Assembly: GCA_039654915.1 (NCBI GenBank)
Contig: CM077597.1
Coordinates: forward strand, 29,858,001 to 29,922,000
Reading direction: 5' to 3'
DNA: 64,000 bases
Source of the DNA: Aquilaria yunnanensis
Lineage: Eukaryota; Streptophyta; Magnoliopsida; Malvales; Thymelaeaceae
The notes under the pieces were generated by a model. The model saw only the letters and a program-made list of their open reading frames with translations. It was not told where the DNA came from and searched no databases. This document shows positions 21,268 to 33,385 of the stretch, piece after piece. The translations under genes and the position numbers were made by a program. The first letter of the stretch is position 1. Each line of letters opens with the position of its first letter.

Positions 21268-22986
21268 GGGTAAAATCCAAATTTGGTCCCCTAACTTTAA
21301 AGGTCGTCCTAATGTGGTCCCTCAACTCAAAAAGTGACTATTAAAGTCCCATAACTCAACTCACCTATCCTATTTTAGTCCCTACCGTCAGTTCAGGCGT
21401 TATTTCAAATAGAAATTGCCTATGTGGCACGTAAACTGCCACATGGCATCCTATTTAGTGATGAGACTGAAAGAATAATAAACCTTAGGTTAGATTTGAC
21501 ACAACAAATAATTTCAGGGACTTAAAAAGTTGATAACCCTAATTTCATCTTCTTCCCCAACTCTTACCGTCCGCCGCCGATGTGTACGCTCACCACCATC
21601 TCACCGTCTCTCCATCCCCTATATCTCCGCCTACGTGTTCGTGTCCTCATCGATCCTCGTCCTACTGTCCTCGTCGATCCTCGTCCGTCCTCATAGATCC
21701 TTGTCCCATCGCCTTCGTCGATCCTCATCCATCCTCGGTAGTCCACGTCTGTTCAATCCGCTCGTCCACGTCCATCTCACTATCTTCCAATCGCCGCCAC
21801 ATCCATCCTTGTCAGTTCATTTGGTTCAATCTTCCCCAAAATCTTATCCGATTATGGCCAACTAGATCGTGGGTTCATTTAGTTCACCAACTCTTCCCCA
21901 GGCGACCTCTTCCCTCTCCATTCCATCAACTACTTCACCAAACGACAAAAATCACTCTCCAGAGACTACCTTCTCTCGCTCGCCGGCATGGACTGGCTCA
22001 AGTCCACCGCCAAGCTCGACAACGTACTCGGACGCTCCGATAATCGCATCACCCAGGCCTTCAAGCGGGCTCAATCCCAAGGTCTATCTCTTAAAAGCTT
22101 CATTTTGGCCGTCAATCTCCAGGTCCCCGGAAAGGATCACCACAGCGCAGTCTTCTACTTCGCCACCGAGGAACCGATTCCCGCCGGTTCGCTTCTCCAC
22201 CGGTTCGTTCACGGCGACGACGCGTTCCAGAACCAGCGCTTCAAGATTGTAAACCGGATCGTGAAAGGGCCGTGGATCGTGAAGAAGGCGGTGGGAAATT
22301 ACAGTGCTTGCATGCTGGGCAAAGCTCTGATGATCAATTACCACTGAGGAGCAAACTATTTGGAGGTCGATGTCGACATCGGAAGCTCCGCCATCGCTAG
22401 CGCGATCTTGCATCTGGCATTAGGATACGTGACGAGCGTGACGATCGACATGGGGTTTGTGGTTGAGGCGCAGACAGAGGAGGAGTTACCGGAGAAGTTG
22501 ATCGGGGCGGTGAGGGTTTGCCAGATGGAGATGTCGTCGGCTGCAGTGCCGAATCTCTACGGCTGTTGCCACTGCCCTTGGTAACTTTCTTCAATCGCTG
22601 CCCTCCTTACTGCATCCCTCTTTCTGCACAGCGCCGCCTCCCATCGTCTACCACTCCCTCTGGTTCGCTTCCGCCGGCAAAGATTTGGGGAAGAAGATGG
22701 ATTGTTGGCTAATATACATTTAAGTTCCTAAGGTTATTAGTTTGGGTCAATTCTAACATAAATTTTTGTATTCTTCCAATGTAGTCATTTATTGCCATAA
22801 AATAAGATGCCATGTGGCAGTTTAGGTGCCACGTAGGTAATTTCCGTCTGAAATAACGCCTGAACTGACAGTAGGGACTAAAATAGGATAGGTGAGTGAG
22901 TTATGGGACTTTAATAGTCACTTTTTGAGTTGAGGGACCACATTAGAACGACCTTTAAAGTTAGGGACCAAATTTGAATTTTACCC
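21268..22986. mobile_element. Pack-MULE with captured DUF1336 gene fragment
   Basis: Terminal inverted repeats of about 195 bp (21268-21465 and 22793-22986) match over most bases, starting GGGTAAAATYCAAATTTGG. They are flanked by a perfect 10-bp duplication TATTTAAGTG (21258-21267 and 22987-22996). Long TIRs with a 9-10 bp duplication define a Mutator-like element. There is no transposase. The interior holds a CT-rich, 5'UTR-like segment and then part of a host gene, which makes it a Pack-MULE. Confidence 0.9.
21988..22584 (+). pseudogene. captured C-terminal fragment of an EDR2-type DUF1336 protein
   Basis: One open frame with one in-frame TGA at 22345-22347. It reads MDWLKS, VNLQVPGKDHHSAVFYF, PAGSLLHRFVHGDD, RFKIVNRIVKGPWIVKKAVG, ACMLGKAL, then after the stop EVDVDIGSSAIASAILHLALG and PEKLIGAVRVCQMEMSSA. 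This is the DUF1336 domain that ends plant EDR2-like proteins (START/PH-containing, lipid-binding regulators). The stop sits where relatives usually have arginine (RGPKYLE-like), so CGA to TGA by deamination is the simplest explanation. The N-terminal PH and START domains are missing. Coordinates run from the first ATG to the end of the fragment. It is unlikely to make a functional protein. Confidence 0.85.
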
Positions 22987-22996
22987 TATTTAAGTG

Positions 22997-23440
22997 ACTA
23001 TAACCTTCAACTGATCTAAAATACAGTCTCCCGAGTGCATCATTTCCGGCTGCATAGTTTAAAAAAAATCTTCTATTGCCACTGACAGATCAATTAATTG
23101 CGGGGACTTGTTCCACTATTCTAGGTGGAAGGAAATATTTTCCACAAAATTTATTTAATTAATTTGGATTGTTTGGCCCTCTCTACTAGATGATTGGACG
23201 CAATTTTTTTTTGTCTACCCAGAATTAACTATAGACTATAAGGCTTTAAGGGTAAAGGAGAAAGGAGGGGGACATGTCTCAAACTTAGGTGGTGGGCGAG
23301 GCAAGGAAGTCCTTTTCGCCCAGGTTCGGAGACAACTGGGCGCAATATATTGGTTTCTCTCTTTCGTTGAATTTTCTTATCGACTCTTTCGGTCTTTCCC
23401 TTGTGAACATGTTTTTATTGCTATGATTTATCATCAAATA
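22997..23440. other. spacer with possible LINE 3' tail
   Basis: Mostly AT-rich, non-coding. A T-run at about 23206-23214 could be the remnant poly(A) of the LINE fragment that follows on the minus strand. Confidence 0.35.
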
Positions 23441-25500
23441 ATTCACAAGGCACAAGTTTCTTTTGATCGGCAACGAAAAGAGTATATTAAAAAAGACCAG
23501 CAAGAACCCGTATACCAAAAGTTTGAAGCAAAACCCGTATACAACAACACCCTCAGACTAAAACTAGGACTACAAGTACGATGTAGGATTTAGACGCCAC
23601 CATTGCACAAAAGTCATCTTCCCGATTCCTGAATGTCTAGACACCCAGAAAAATAAAAATAAAAAAGAGAATGATTGAGAAGACGAGAAGACTTGGAGAG
23701 TCCAAGATTTGCCTGAGAAAATGATGGTATTCCAAGTACACCAGATAGACCAGAGGCTTTCCTTCACAACTAGATCCCATCCTTTACGTGCTTTGGGAGA
23801 AGACCCTATGGCCAATAGGTATTTCGTGAATAGAGAATAAATGCAGCACATAGGGCAGAACAGGTGCCCCCACTAGACATAAATAGCACCAAACATGCTC
23901 AGCAAGAAAAAAACTTCAGGAAAATGGTCTCACACATCTTCTTAAAAATTTAAGTTAATGGGATAAAAGACTACCATCATATATAGCTCACTTTGGAGAA
24001 TTTTTAAGGGACAAGTAACTTACACACATCTTTAACTCTCAACAAGAAAACACTACAAAAAAACATGCACCATGTCTTCTTAGAATAGCTTTGCAGAACG
24101 GGTAGTGAAAATCCAATTCATTTAAAACTCTTGAAAGTAGCTTTGTCCTTGTTGAAATGAAGGAAGTTTAATGCACAACTAATAAGCACTTTAATTTCTA
24201 GAATATAAAATAAATACAAAAATTAAGGCATACATGGTTGTCACTGAAGAATCGAGTGATAGTCTCCCTGACGGAAGACGCCTCTTTGAACATCTTGCAG
24301 AAGATGTGATGTTCTGAATACTCAAGATCAAATATTTAATTAACTTGAAAATAAAAGTAACTAAATATGCTAATTCACACCCAATACTTGACCATAATTT
24401 TCTTTTTAATGATAAAGAAGTGTGTGGGGCAAAACAGAACAAGTAGTGCCCGTAGAAGTTGTGTTCATCACCTCTATATGCACAATTCTATTACCCTCTA
24501 TTTATAGGGGATGAATTGGCACTTATGGAGGGTTATAACCCTTCATAATAAAGTCACAACTCTTTATAAAAGGTTATACTACTTCACCAAAAAGTGCCTT
24601 TATCCAACCATAACTTTTTCCCTTAAAATAAGGCAATAATTACCCTTAGAAGGGATGTGTTGATTTGGCCATAAAGTCACAACTCTTCTAAGTGTTGTGT
24701 TTTCTTAAATCAAGGCCATAAATACCTTCTAAAGGTTGCTAAATTTGCCTAAAACATGACCTTTCACTAAAAGTCATGTTATTTCACTAACCGGGGTAGT
24801 TATGGTGCATGACTATATTTCCAAGGGTCATATATATTGGGATAGATATATCCTTTCATCTAAAGGTCATATCTCTTCATAATATGAGTAGTTATGGGGT
24901 AGTTATTAAGCAATTATCTTATGCGTTAAGGTGTACATATACATGTCACACAATTACCATATGCTTGTTTCCTATTGGTTCTAATGTGATGATGTGTCAC
25001 ACATACGTGCCACATCATCCTAACTACGTAACTACCTTTAGTTAATGTTGGAAATGGTGATGTGAGTTAATGTGACAACACCAACATATAGTGCGACCAC
25101 ACTAAGCAATTGTAAAACTCGTATAGCTTAATACGTCTATAGAATTTAGTAATCACTCTTGCGAACTAAATTCCAATAGGTAGATGGTCTTGTATAGCTC
25201 GCCACTAAAAAAAATTCACCTTCAATGCAATTTAGGAATTCCAAATAATGGAAATAGATTGAATAAAAGATAAGATCAACTAAGAGTCTAATAGCATCAA
25301 CAGAGACTTTACTGAGTATCCTCTCCTTTGTTGTTGTCTGACTAACAAAGTCAATCCATAGTTAACATGTCCAGAGTCACATCATTTAGTAAGACTTCTA
25401 ACTCTTGTCCTTTTTTTCCAACCCAACCACTCTGATTTCTAGTGACAATTCTATTCCAATCCCACATATCTCCATCCCATCTACCTGTTATTGATACAAG
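23440..25500 (-). mobile_element. LINE (L1-type) 3' fragment 1, split by an LTR
   Basis: 23440-24149 and 25187-25500 together align with the second fragment at 25600-26535. On the minus strand the downstream part reads IYSLFTKYLLAIGS, KARKGWDLVVKESLWSIWCTWNTIIF, the pattern that ends plant L1-type reverse transcriptases after the zf-RVT domain. Broken frames and 5' truncation are typical of dead LINE insertions. Confidence 0.65.
24150..25086 (-). repeat. LTR-like insertion inside LINE fragment 1
   Basis: Interrupts LINE sequence that is continuous in fragment 2. It begins TGTTGAAATG and ends CACCAACA. A TATA-like box (complement of CTATTTATAGGG, about 24498) indicates minus-strand transcription, and the reverse complement of the right end (TGTTGGTGTTGTCACATTAA) looks like a Copia LTR start. 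I could not find a clear target duplication, and 25087-25180 also belongs to the insertion, so the boundaries are approximate. Confidence 0.5.
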
Positions 25501-25555
25501 TAGTTAAAGACATCAGTAGGTGAGGGTTATTATCATGTTAATAAATTGTGTTAAA

Positions 25556-26535
25556 ATTTTTTTTTTTTTTTTGCATTTAAAATGGATACTATTTCCCTAT
25601 AAAGTGTTAAGTGTTAGTCAATGACATCATGTATCTTTTCTTGATTGGTCCAAGTTGTGTTTTTATTGATGCCATTCATTGTCAAAAAATTCAGAAGGCA
25701 CAAGTTTCATTAGAAAATACCAGCAAGAGCCTGTATACCAAAAGTTTGATGAAGAACCCATATACAACACTACCCCAAGACCAAAAGCTAGGACTATAAG
25801 TACAATGTAAGACCTAGACACCGTTGCCCAAAACTCATGTTCATAATTCCTAAACTCCTGGACACCTAGAAGAAAAAGAGTGATTGAGAAGACAAGAAGA
25901 CTTCAAAAAACTCCAAGATTTGACTAAGAAAATGATACATTCCAAGCAAACTAGATAGAATAGAGGCCTGCCTTTACAACTAGATCCCATCCTTTATGTG
26001 CTTTGCAAGAAAACCCTATGACCAATGAATATTTTATGAATAGAGAATAAATGCAGTCAATAGAGTTGAATGGGCCCCCCACAAGACATAAATAGAATGC
26101 CAAACATGCTTAATAACAAAAAATTTTAGAAAAATATGCACAATGTCCTCCTGAAATAGCTTGCAAAATATGTAGTGAAGATCCAACTGATTTAAATCTC
26201 TTAAAAGCAGCTTTGTTCTTGTTGGTAAAAGGTCTTGTATTGCTTGCCACACAAAAAAATTCACCTTCAAAGAAGTTCGGGAATTTCATATAATGGAAGG
26301 AGATTGAATAGAAGATGAGATCAAACTTAAAGTCCAATGGCTTTAAAAAAAAACATTTCAGAGTATTCTCCCTTGTTGTTGTGTGACCAGCAAAGTCTAT
26401 CTAGGTTAACCTATTAAGTGTCATGTTATTTTGTAAGACTTTTAACTCCTATCCTTCTCTTCCAACCTGACCCCTCTAACCCCTTTAATTTCAAGGCACA
26501 ATTCTATTCCTGGCCCATACATCTCCATCTTATCT
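25556..26535 (-). mobile_element. LINE (L1-type) 3' fragment 2 with poly(A) tail
   Basis: A 17-18 bp T-run at about 25556-25573 is the poly(A) tail on the minus strand, followed by 3'UTR and then coding remnants. The minus-strand ORF 26270-26034 reads MKVNFFVWQAIQDLLPTRTKLLLR, the start of the zf-RVT domain of plant LINE reverse transcriptases. It is 5' truncated at the same point as fragment 1. Confidence 0.68.
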
Positions 26536-26550
26536 ACCCATTGAAGGCAC

Positions 26551-26681
26551 AAGATGATGGGAATCAACAAGATACTAAAAAGGATCCACTAAAGATAGCC
26601 ATGGGACCAGTAACAAGGGCAAAAGCTCAAGAGGTCAAGGAGAGGTGCCAAGGGTTCTTCCAAAGGCTTATCAAGGCATAG
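26551..26681 (+). pseudogene. end of a gypsy (chromovirus-type) polyprotein
   Basis: Reads DDGNQQDTKKDPLKIAMGPVTRAKAQEVKE. A GP(I/V)TRARAK motif before the stop is common at the C-terminus of plant chromovirus polyproteins. It is followed by LTR-like DNA. Short, so the assignment is tentative. Confidence 0.45.
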
Positions 26682-26689
26682 CTGGAACA

Positions 26690-27334
26690 TGAGGCCAAAC
26701 TTGGAACAATCATTCAAATGCTTCATTTGGAAGTTAGTTCAACATATTCAAAGCTGAGGATCATATGGGATCATGACGTAGCAAGCACAGCCTTGAACCC
26801 CAATGACACCTACGGGATACTATGAGGTTCACCCGAGATGCCCTAAACTAATTCTATCAGGCATTCTAGCATTTGGAAACCTTTTTTTTTCATTTACTTT
26901 GGATTGTTTAAGAATGTTTAAAATAATGTGTATTTTAGGGTTTGTTTTTGGTCGAGTTTTGTGGGGGAACTCATAAGGGACATACATTCGATTTCTTAGG
27001 ACGCTACCATTAAGACTCCCACTAATTTAGAAGTTCTAGTTTGTTTTGTTGAAAGGCCCTTTTTACTAGTGCTAAGGCCTTTTATTAAAAGGAGTCGAAA
27101 CCTACATTGTAAGTAATCAAATTGCTATTGAAGCGTTCAATCCATTGGTTCAACGTGAACTACGTTTGCTACCTAAGGGAACTTAGTTTCTTTATGTTGA
27201 ACTTTTAATGCCTTTTATTGCTAGAACAAGGATCTAGGGGTGGAAGGATCAGAACTAGTCTAAGGTGTTTTCATGGACATTTTGATAACCCTGAGATGTG
27301 AGTTGCTTGAAGTTAAACCAAAGGTTTTGCATCA
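26690..27334 (+). repeat. probable LTR of a chromovirus-like gypsy element
   Basis: The right end is set by CA at 27333-27334, two bases before a Met-type PBS. The left end is not defined: no clear TG start or TSD. AT-rich with no coding frame, as expected of an LTR. Confidence 0.5.
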
Positions 27335-27336
27335 AA

Positions 27337-27348
27337 TGGCATCAGAGC
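27337..27348 (+). promoter_or_regulatory. primer-binding site, initiator-Met tRNA type
   Basis: TGGCATCAGAGC differs at one base from TGGTATCAGAGC, the usual plant PBS complementary to initiator-Met tRNA. It marks the end of the LTR upstream and the start of an internal region. Confidence 0.68.
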
Positions 27349-27889
27349 TACAAGACAGCCCACAGACATATCCCATCTATGCTATTCTTATTTCTTTTGG
27401 TCAACATGTGTCTTTTTCCTTATTTTTATTTTAATTGATTATTAACCATTTTTTTTTCTTTTACCTCTAGTTCTCAAGCTTTTTAAGTCCACTTCGCTCA
27501 GTTTGTCTTTCTCATTTCTCAAAACCCTAAAATTTGTCAATTATTTACTCTATTCTGTCATTTGATTCATTTCACCTTTACATTCCAGAAGTCAAGTTGT
27601 GGAGTTTCTTCCAAAAAGAGCAAAGTTTGAAACAAAATCAACCAAGTGCTCAAGGTGTACTATAAGCATTCCAAGTGACCTTTGACCTAGGTCACTACTT
27701 TAAACATCTAAAGCCCTTTTGCTTCTATCCTATTCACTTTCTAAAAAGCATTGTTTTCAAGGAATTTGGGTTTTCTTGCTTGTCTCGATTATAGTTTACC
27801 TAGAACTAAGGGAATGAGTATTTAATAGCAATTCACACTTGGTTTCACTAAGAAACTGAGTGGAGTGTTATTAAACATAGTGTAAACAC

Positions 27890-27948
27890 ATGAAGGAGTA
27901 TGTGAGGACTTTGAAGTTTCAGGAACAATGTCTGGAGGCTCAGAACAA
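27890..27948 (+). pseudogene. gag start of the chromovirus-like element, 5' piece
   Basis: ATG at 27890 opens MKEYVRTLKFQEQCLEAQN, a coiled-coil-like start. It ends exactly where a CACTA element begins. The rest of gag is found on the far side of that element at 58218 onward. Confidence 0.55.
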
Positions 27949-28250
27949 CACTACAACAGAAATGCAAAAAAGTGATTTATTTTTGCTACTAAAAGTCAGT
28001 CGCTTTGTAAATTAGCCACAGGGCAATTGCTTTTTTGTGAGCCTCACAAGATTTGCTACTAAATTATGACTAGAACATTTTAGTCGTTTTTCTTCAGTAG
28101 CTATATAGTTGCAAATTCAATTAGATTTCTAAATTTTAGTCATAATTTAGTCATTTTTTCTTAGTCGCTTAGGTGGCAATCATTAGTTAGACATTTTTTA
28201 GGTTAAAATTTTCAAAATTAGTCACTACTCAGTCGCACTTATGCAACAAA
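27949..28250. repeat. left TIR and subterminal repeats of the CACTA element
   Basis: The terminal CACTA motif is followed by several copies of TTAGTCRY / AGTCGCTT-like decamers in both orientations, the usual binding-site array for the CACTA transposase complex. Confidence 0.7.
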
Positions 28251-28938
28251 AACTCATCACCCTTTCCCTCATCCTCCGTTTTGGTTTGCCCATTTTTTCC
28301 TTCTACTGCATCTTTACCCTAAGCTTTATCGGCTACTTTGTTACTATTTACTAAGGGATTCTTGGCTATGGAGATATAGGTGAATTTTTTTTGAGTTGAT
28401 TTATTTGATATGTACTAATAAAATAAGTTTTATTTGCATATGCATTATAAATAAAGCGTAGAATGTTTGTCAATGATTTTTATCTTTGACAAATAGTAGG
28501 TATATTGAGTAATTGCAAGGATATGTAGTTATTTTACATACATAATGTCTTTATTTGGAAATCATTGATTGTCCAAGTTGGATAATTAAAAACTGAACGT
28601 ATATCTGGATTGTACTTTACTGTTTGTGATTTATTTTAATGATGAATCAATTTAAGCTACATTGAACCGTGTTCGTCAGATACTGAATATGAAATTTTAG
28701 TCTCATATAAATGTTGCATTTTGGGGAACTAAGGTGAGATACTGTTGAAATTTATTCATCTTATTAAGATAAATTACAATGTAAAAGTACTATCTTGATG
28801 TTTCATTTTTGAATATGCTAGAGCCATTTTCCTGTAGAATTTTTTTAGGGTTTCGGTTCATAATCATATATATTTGTAATTTATTCTTATTTATAATTCA
28901 ATATATATTTTTAAATTTTTATAGTAGGAAAAAAGAGC

Positions 28939-31900
28939 ATGGCACAAGGATGTGAATGGATGTATCAGAGATTAATGATATATGGATATTGAATCCAAAT
29001 TTCATATCATATGTAGAAAATTTTATAAGAACTATTTGTAGTGGAGATATTGAACTGATCAAATATCCATGTAATTGATGTGAAAATAGATGTTATATAG
29101 AAAAAAAATAAAGTTGGAATACATTTGTGTCAGTTTGAATTTGTTGATAACTACTAAATTTGGTTACTATCATGGCGGACGGTATGATATGCAATATCAT
29201 AATTTTCATACAGGTGAAACATCAATTAATCTATCATCTTCAAGAACTATTTTAGAGAGAGATGAAAACTATATTAGTAGATCTGGTTATGAACAAATGG
29301 TTATTGATTTGTTTGGCCCAAGACTACATTGTAATGAAGGAATTGAAACCGGTCGAAATGATGATAATAATAATTAGGAGGTGAATTTTAAAGTGGACAA
29401 TGATGCATATGATGAAGAAAATGATCATGATAGGGGCAGATTGATTAATGTTACAAGAGTGGATAATGAAATTTCAAATCCATATGCAGAAAAATTTTAC
29501 AAATTACTTACAGATACATCAACACCATTGTGTGATGGATGCACCAAATACACAAAGCTATCAGCGGTCTCTCAATTGTTAAGTGAGAAAAGTAAGCATA
29601 ATATGTCAGACAATTGCTTTAATGACACTCTGTGCCTCGTTAAGGAATTTGTTCCAGAAGATCATCGATTGCCAAAGACGTTATACAAGGCTAAGCAAAT
29701 GATGAAGGGTTTGGGTGTCCCATATGTGAAAATAGATTTATGCCTGAAGAATTGTATGTTATTCAGTGGAAAGAACTTAGTCTTGATGCATTACAAAGTT
29801 TGTAAGGATTCTAGATATAAAGAAGAGACGTTGAATAGAGGAAATAAAAAACTGATTCTGAAAAAAGAATTGTGGCACCATCCAATCACTGATTGACTAA
29901 AGCGTTTATATATGTTTACCCACATGGCTGAACATATGACATGGCACGCGAATAATCAAGCTACTTAGAATGGTACATAAGGCCATCCATTTCAAATTAA
30001 GACTTGGAAGCATGTCGATTTAACTTTTTCTGACTTTGTAGCTAAAATCCAAAATGTACGAATTAGGCTTTGTACAAATGGGTTTATGTCAAATTTTGCA
30101 ATGGGAATGATGTATTCTATTCGGCCAATATCCAATGTTGTTTATAATTTGCCACTAGAAATATGTATGAAAGAAGCATACATATTTTCTATCATTGTTG
30201 ATACCGAGTCTAAGATAGCCAGGAAAAAATGTTGATGTATTTTTACGATCATGCATTGATGAGTTGAAGATGTTGTAGGTAGATGGAGTTGTAACGTGAG
30301 ATGGATTTCGATCTGAAAATTTCACGATATGAGTTTGTTTATTATGGACAATTAATGATTTCTTGGTACTAGGAAGCTTTCAGGGTAGAGTACACACGTG
30401 AGATTGGCATTCTTATATTGCATGGAAAACACCGAATCTTTCCAACAAAGTATGGGAGGAAACCTTGTTGGTGAGGCTGTCATAGGAAACTTTTACCGAG
30501 GAATCATGCTTTCCGTGGTAATATTACTACATTCTTCCAGGATTAAGGGTAAAAAAGATAGATGTGCCTCCAATGTCTGGCAAGGATATACGTGCAGCTT
30601 TAGATCAAATGCAGTTTCCACATTTGGGCGCAATGTTGGATAACGTTCGTGCTAGTGGATTTGGTTCAACCAATAATTGGGTTAAGCAATCAATTTTTTT
30701 GAAGTTACTATATTGGAAACACCTGCTTGTAAAAAAAATCATGATGTAATACATATAGAGAAGAATTTCTTTGAAAAATTATTTTTCATAGTGATGGATA
30801 CTAAGGGTAACACAAATGGGCCTAATGCCCAATTGGATCTAAAGGATTTAGAAATACGGCCTGAGCTACACTTGGTAAAAGATGGTAAAACCAGAGTCAA
30901 ATTAAAAGTGATGTACGTTCTAGAGAAATAAGAGGTACAACATATATGTATTTGGCTTAGAGGCATGAAGTTCCACGAAGTATATGCATCTAATTTAGCA
31001 CAAAACTTGAATATTTTAGACTACAATTTCTATGCATTTAAAAGCCAAGAGTGTCACACATTTCTTTAATGGTTTTTACCAATTATGCTGTGTTGCTATA
31101 TATCACAAGCCATATGGATCATTATATCGAAACGCTGTTCATTTTTTTGACAATTGTGCTCACGAAAAATTAGAATAGATGACAAGGACAAACTTGAAAA
31201 ACTCATCATCATCACTATCTGCGAAACTGGAGATGATATTCCCTACAACATTTTTTTGAGTTGATGGAGCAGCTCCCAGTTCATTTAGCTCTTGAGGCCA
31301 AATAATGTGGTCTAGTCCAATTTCAGTAGATGTATCTTTTCAAAAGGTATGATAAAAATTTTTGTATTCATTGGATACCATCCTCATTATTTTGAGCAAT
31401 GTGTATAATTACAACTTTCTTCCCTTTTTTTATAGGCTCATGTGGTTTATTAAGAGAAAGGCTCAAAACAAAGTGAAAATTAAGGGTTTGATTATAGAGG
31501 CTTATTTGGTTCAAGAAATGACATTTTTTGTGAATATTATTTTGGCCCTAACACAAGTGCTAGCCTAAATTGGGTTCCATGTAACATGGAAATTAATACA
31601 GCTATTGGTGACTTTACACCTTCAATGTCATTGTTCTGAAATGAAAAGAAGAATTTCTTGACCCGTGGGGCATGAAGGGTTCTAGATGAAGATGAATTAC
31701 ATCAAGTGCATCTTTATATTCTACGAAATTTTGAAAAAGTTTGATCCATATTTCTGATTAGTAATTTTGATCAATGTTGTGGTTTGTAGTTAGTTTATAA
31801 CATTACTACATATATGCTATTATCAAAGTATCTATATCATGTGTGACTCTGTAGGAATTTCAATGATGTAATGTGAAAAAAAAATTTGCGATCTAGTGAT

Positions 31901-32790
31901 AAGGAGATGGATGAGCTATGCATGCAACATTTCACACCATGGTTCCGGCAATACGTATGCTTTGCATCTAGTTTTAAAATCATACTAGATTTATAGGTAG
32001 AATTATGAAATTTGCAAATTAATGAACCTTGCTTTTTTATTTGTAGGATCCAAACATAATAGGAGAATGTCTTGTTGAATTATCATGCGGGCCTCTATAC
32101 TTAGGAACTAGTTTTAGCAGATGCATGGTGAATGGTTTTTGCTTTCATAATTGGCCTTATGGTTCTACGAAGTCGACTGTAGATTGGGGCTTTTGTGTTG
32201 AGGGTGACATCGGGGGTTCTGGAGGGTACGATTTCTATGGCATGATAGACATAATCATCAAACTACAATATTCGGTGTGTAGACCCAACTTTGTCACCAT
32301 GTTCAAATGTGCTTGGTTTGATCCCACTTGGGAAGTTCACACACACTTACCATCTAGATTAGTGTACATAATGTAGAGATTAAGATTAAGTCTCACACAA
32401 CCCTTTATTCTAGCTTGCCAAGTGATACAAGTTTGTTACTGTCAATATCCTCATACTTGACTTCAGCAATGGTAAGCAGTAATTAAGCTAAGGCCTTGGT
32501 ATTTCATTGACTATGACACTGATAATGTGACCCAAATGTCACTAGATATGGAAGTAGAGCGAACAACTAAGGCGATAAACCATACCAACAACGTATTATA
32601 TAATATGAAGGTATTGTCACTGAATCTGATTAAAGCGTAGAAGATGTTATTACATTGGTTGACGTAAACACTCGTGCGGAAGTTCTTCAATAGGTAGATA
32701 CCACTTTTAAAGTTGTCAACCACGCTGGTGAGTTAAAGATTCCTAATGATGAAGATTCTGGAACCGAGCTACTGTGTGAGAATGAAGACT
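28939..32790 (+). pseudogene. CACTA TNP2-type transposase, decayed
   Basis: The start at 28939 reads MAQGCEWMYQRL, the WMY motif of the transposase-associated domain; degenerate CPC/C remnants follow near 29070. 29381-29896 is the start of the TNP2 domain: NPYAEKFYKLLTDTSTPLCDGCTKYTKLS, RLPKTLYKAKQMMKGLG. Around 29905-30240 it continues with MTWHANN and SDFVAKIQNVRIRLCTNGF. A DUF4218-like segment follows at about 30960-31560 (AFKSQECHTFL, LCSRKIRIDDKDKLEKL), then DUF4216-like sequence at 32125-32376 (VNGFCFHNWPY, GGYDFYGMIDIIIKLQY, FKCAWFDPTWE). The domain order is that of plant CACTA TNPD/TNP2 proteins. Multiple stops, frameshifts and probable introns. Confidence 0.85.
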
Positions 32791-32965
32791 AAATTTATCA
32801 GTGCCCATTTTCTAGTTTTTTTTATAAAACAATTGTAAATTATAATGTTATCTGACAACATATTTGAATTATCTATATTATATACTTATATATACTTATA
32901 TACTTATTCTTATATATATACTTCAATATATACTTATACAAATATGCATACATATGTATACTTAT

Positions 32966-33364
32966 TGGTAGGAAATATGTCCAAATCTAGGGCTCAAAGC
33001 TAATACAAGCTCTTGTTAGGGGGCCAAATAGATCCACAAGGGAACTCCACCTTGAATAGAAATAAAATTCTGAAAATATGGGATAAGCTACGAGATTCCT
33101 ATCTTAAAATAAATTCCTTGGAGCTCCTCTAACTATATAAGCTCCTCCTATCAACATAAACCCCTCTATTTACCGATCCTGAGGTATAACATGCTAGCTC
33201 TATCTTTCTCTACTACTCCCTTCATGCTGGAAGTCTAACTTGAGTGTTGGAGGGTTTCCCCTAGGGACACATCCTAGGGCTCTAACATTGTCTTTGTACA
33301 CAGGTCACCAACCCAAGATTCACCAGGCTTTTAGGCCAAGCCCATATGAACTCTTCAACTGTCA
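32966..33364 (+). repeat. 5' LTR of copy B
   Basis: TG...CA ends. A TATA-like ACTATATAAG lies at about 33132. The tail has the AACTTGAG.GTTGGAGGG...CCC pattern typical of Tat-lineage LTRs. Confidence 0.88.
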
Positions 33365-33367
33365 AAT

Positions 33368-33385
33368 TGGTGCTGTTTATTAGAA
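33368..33385 (+). promoter_or_regulatory. degenerate primer-binding site of copy B
   Basis: TGGTGCTGTTTATTAGAA, three bases after the LTR. It looks like the TGGCGCCGTCTGTGGGAA-type PBS of Retand elements with C-to-T and G-to-A changes. Confidence 0.6.

Noticed and set aside
21530..22043. Ser/Pro/His-rich ORFs (111 and 153 codons) before the DUF1336 fragment
   Set aside because: They read through CT-rich leader-like sequence, overlap each other, and one overlaps the true DUF1336 frame out of register.
22084..22413. 109-codon minus-strand ORF
   Set aside because: Antisense shadow of the DUF1336 frame.
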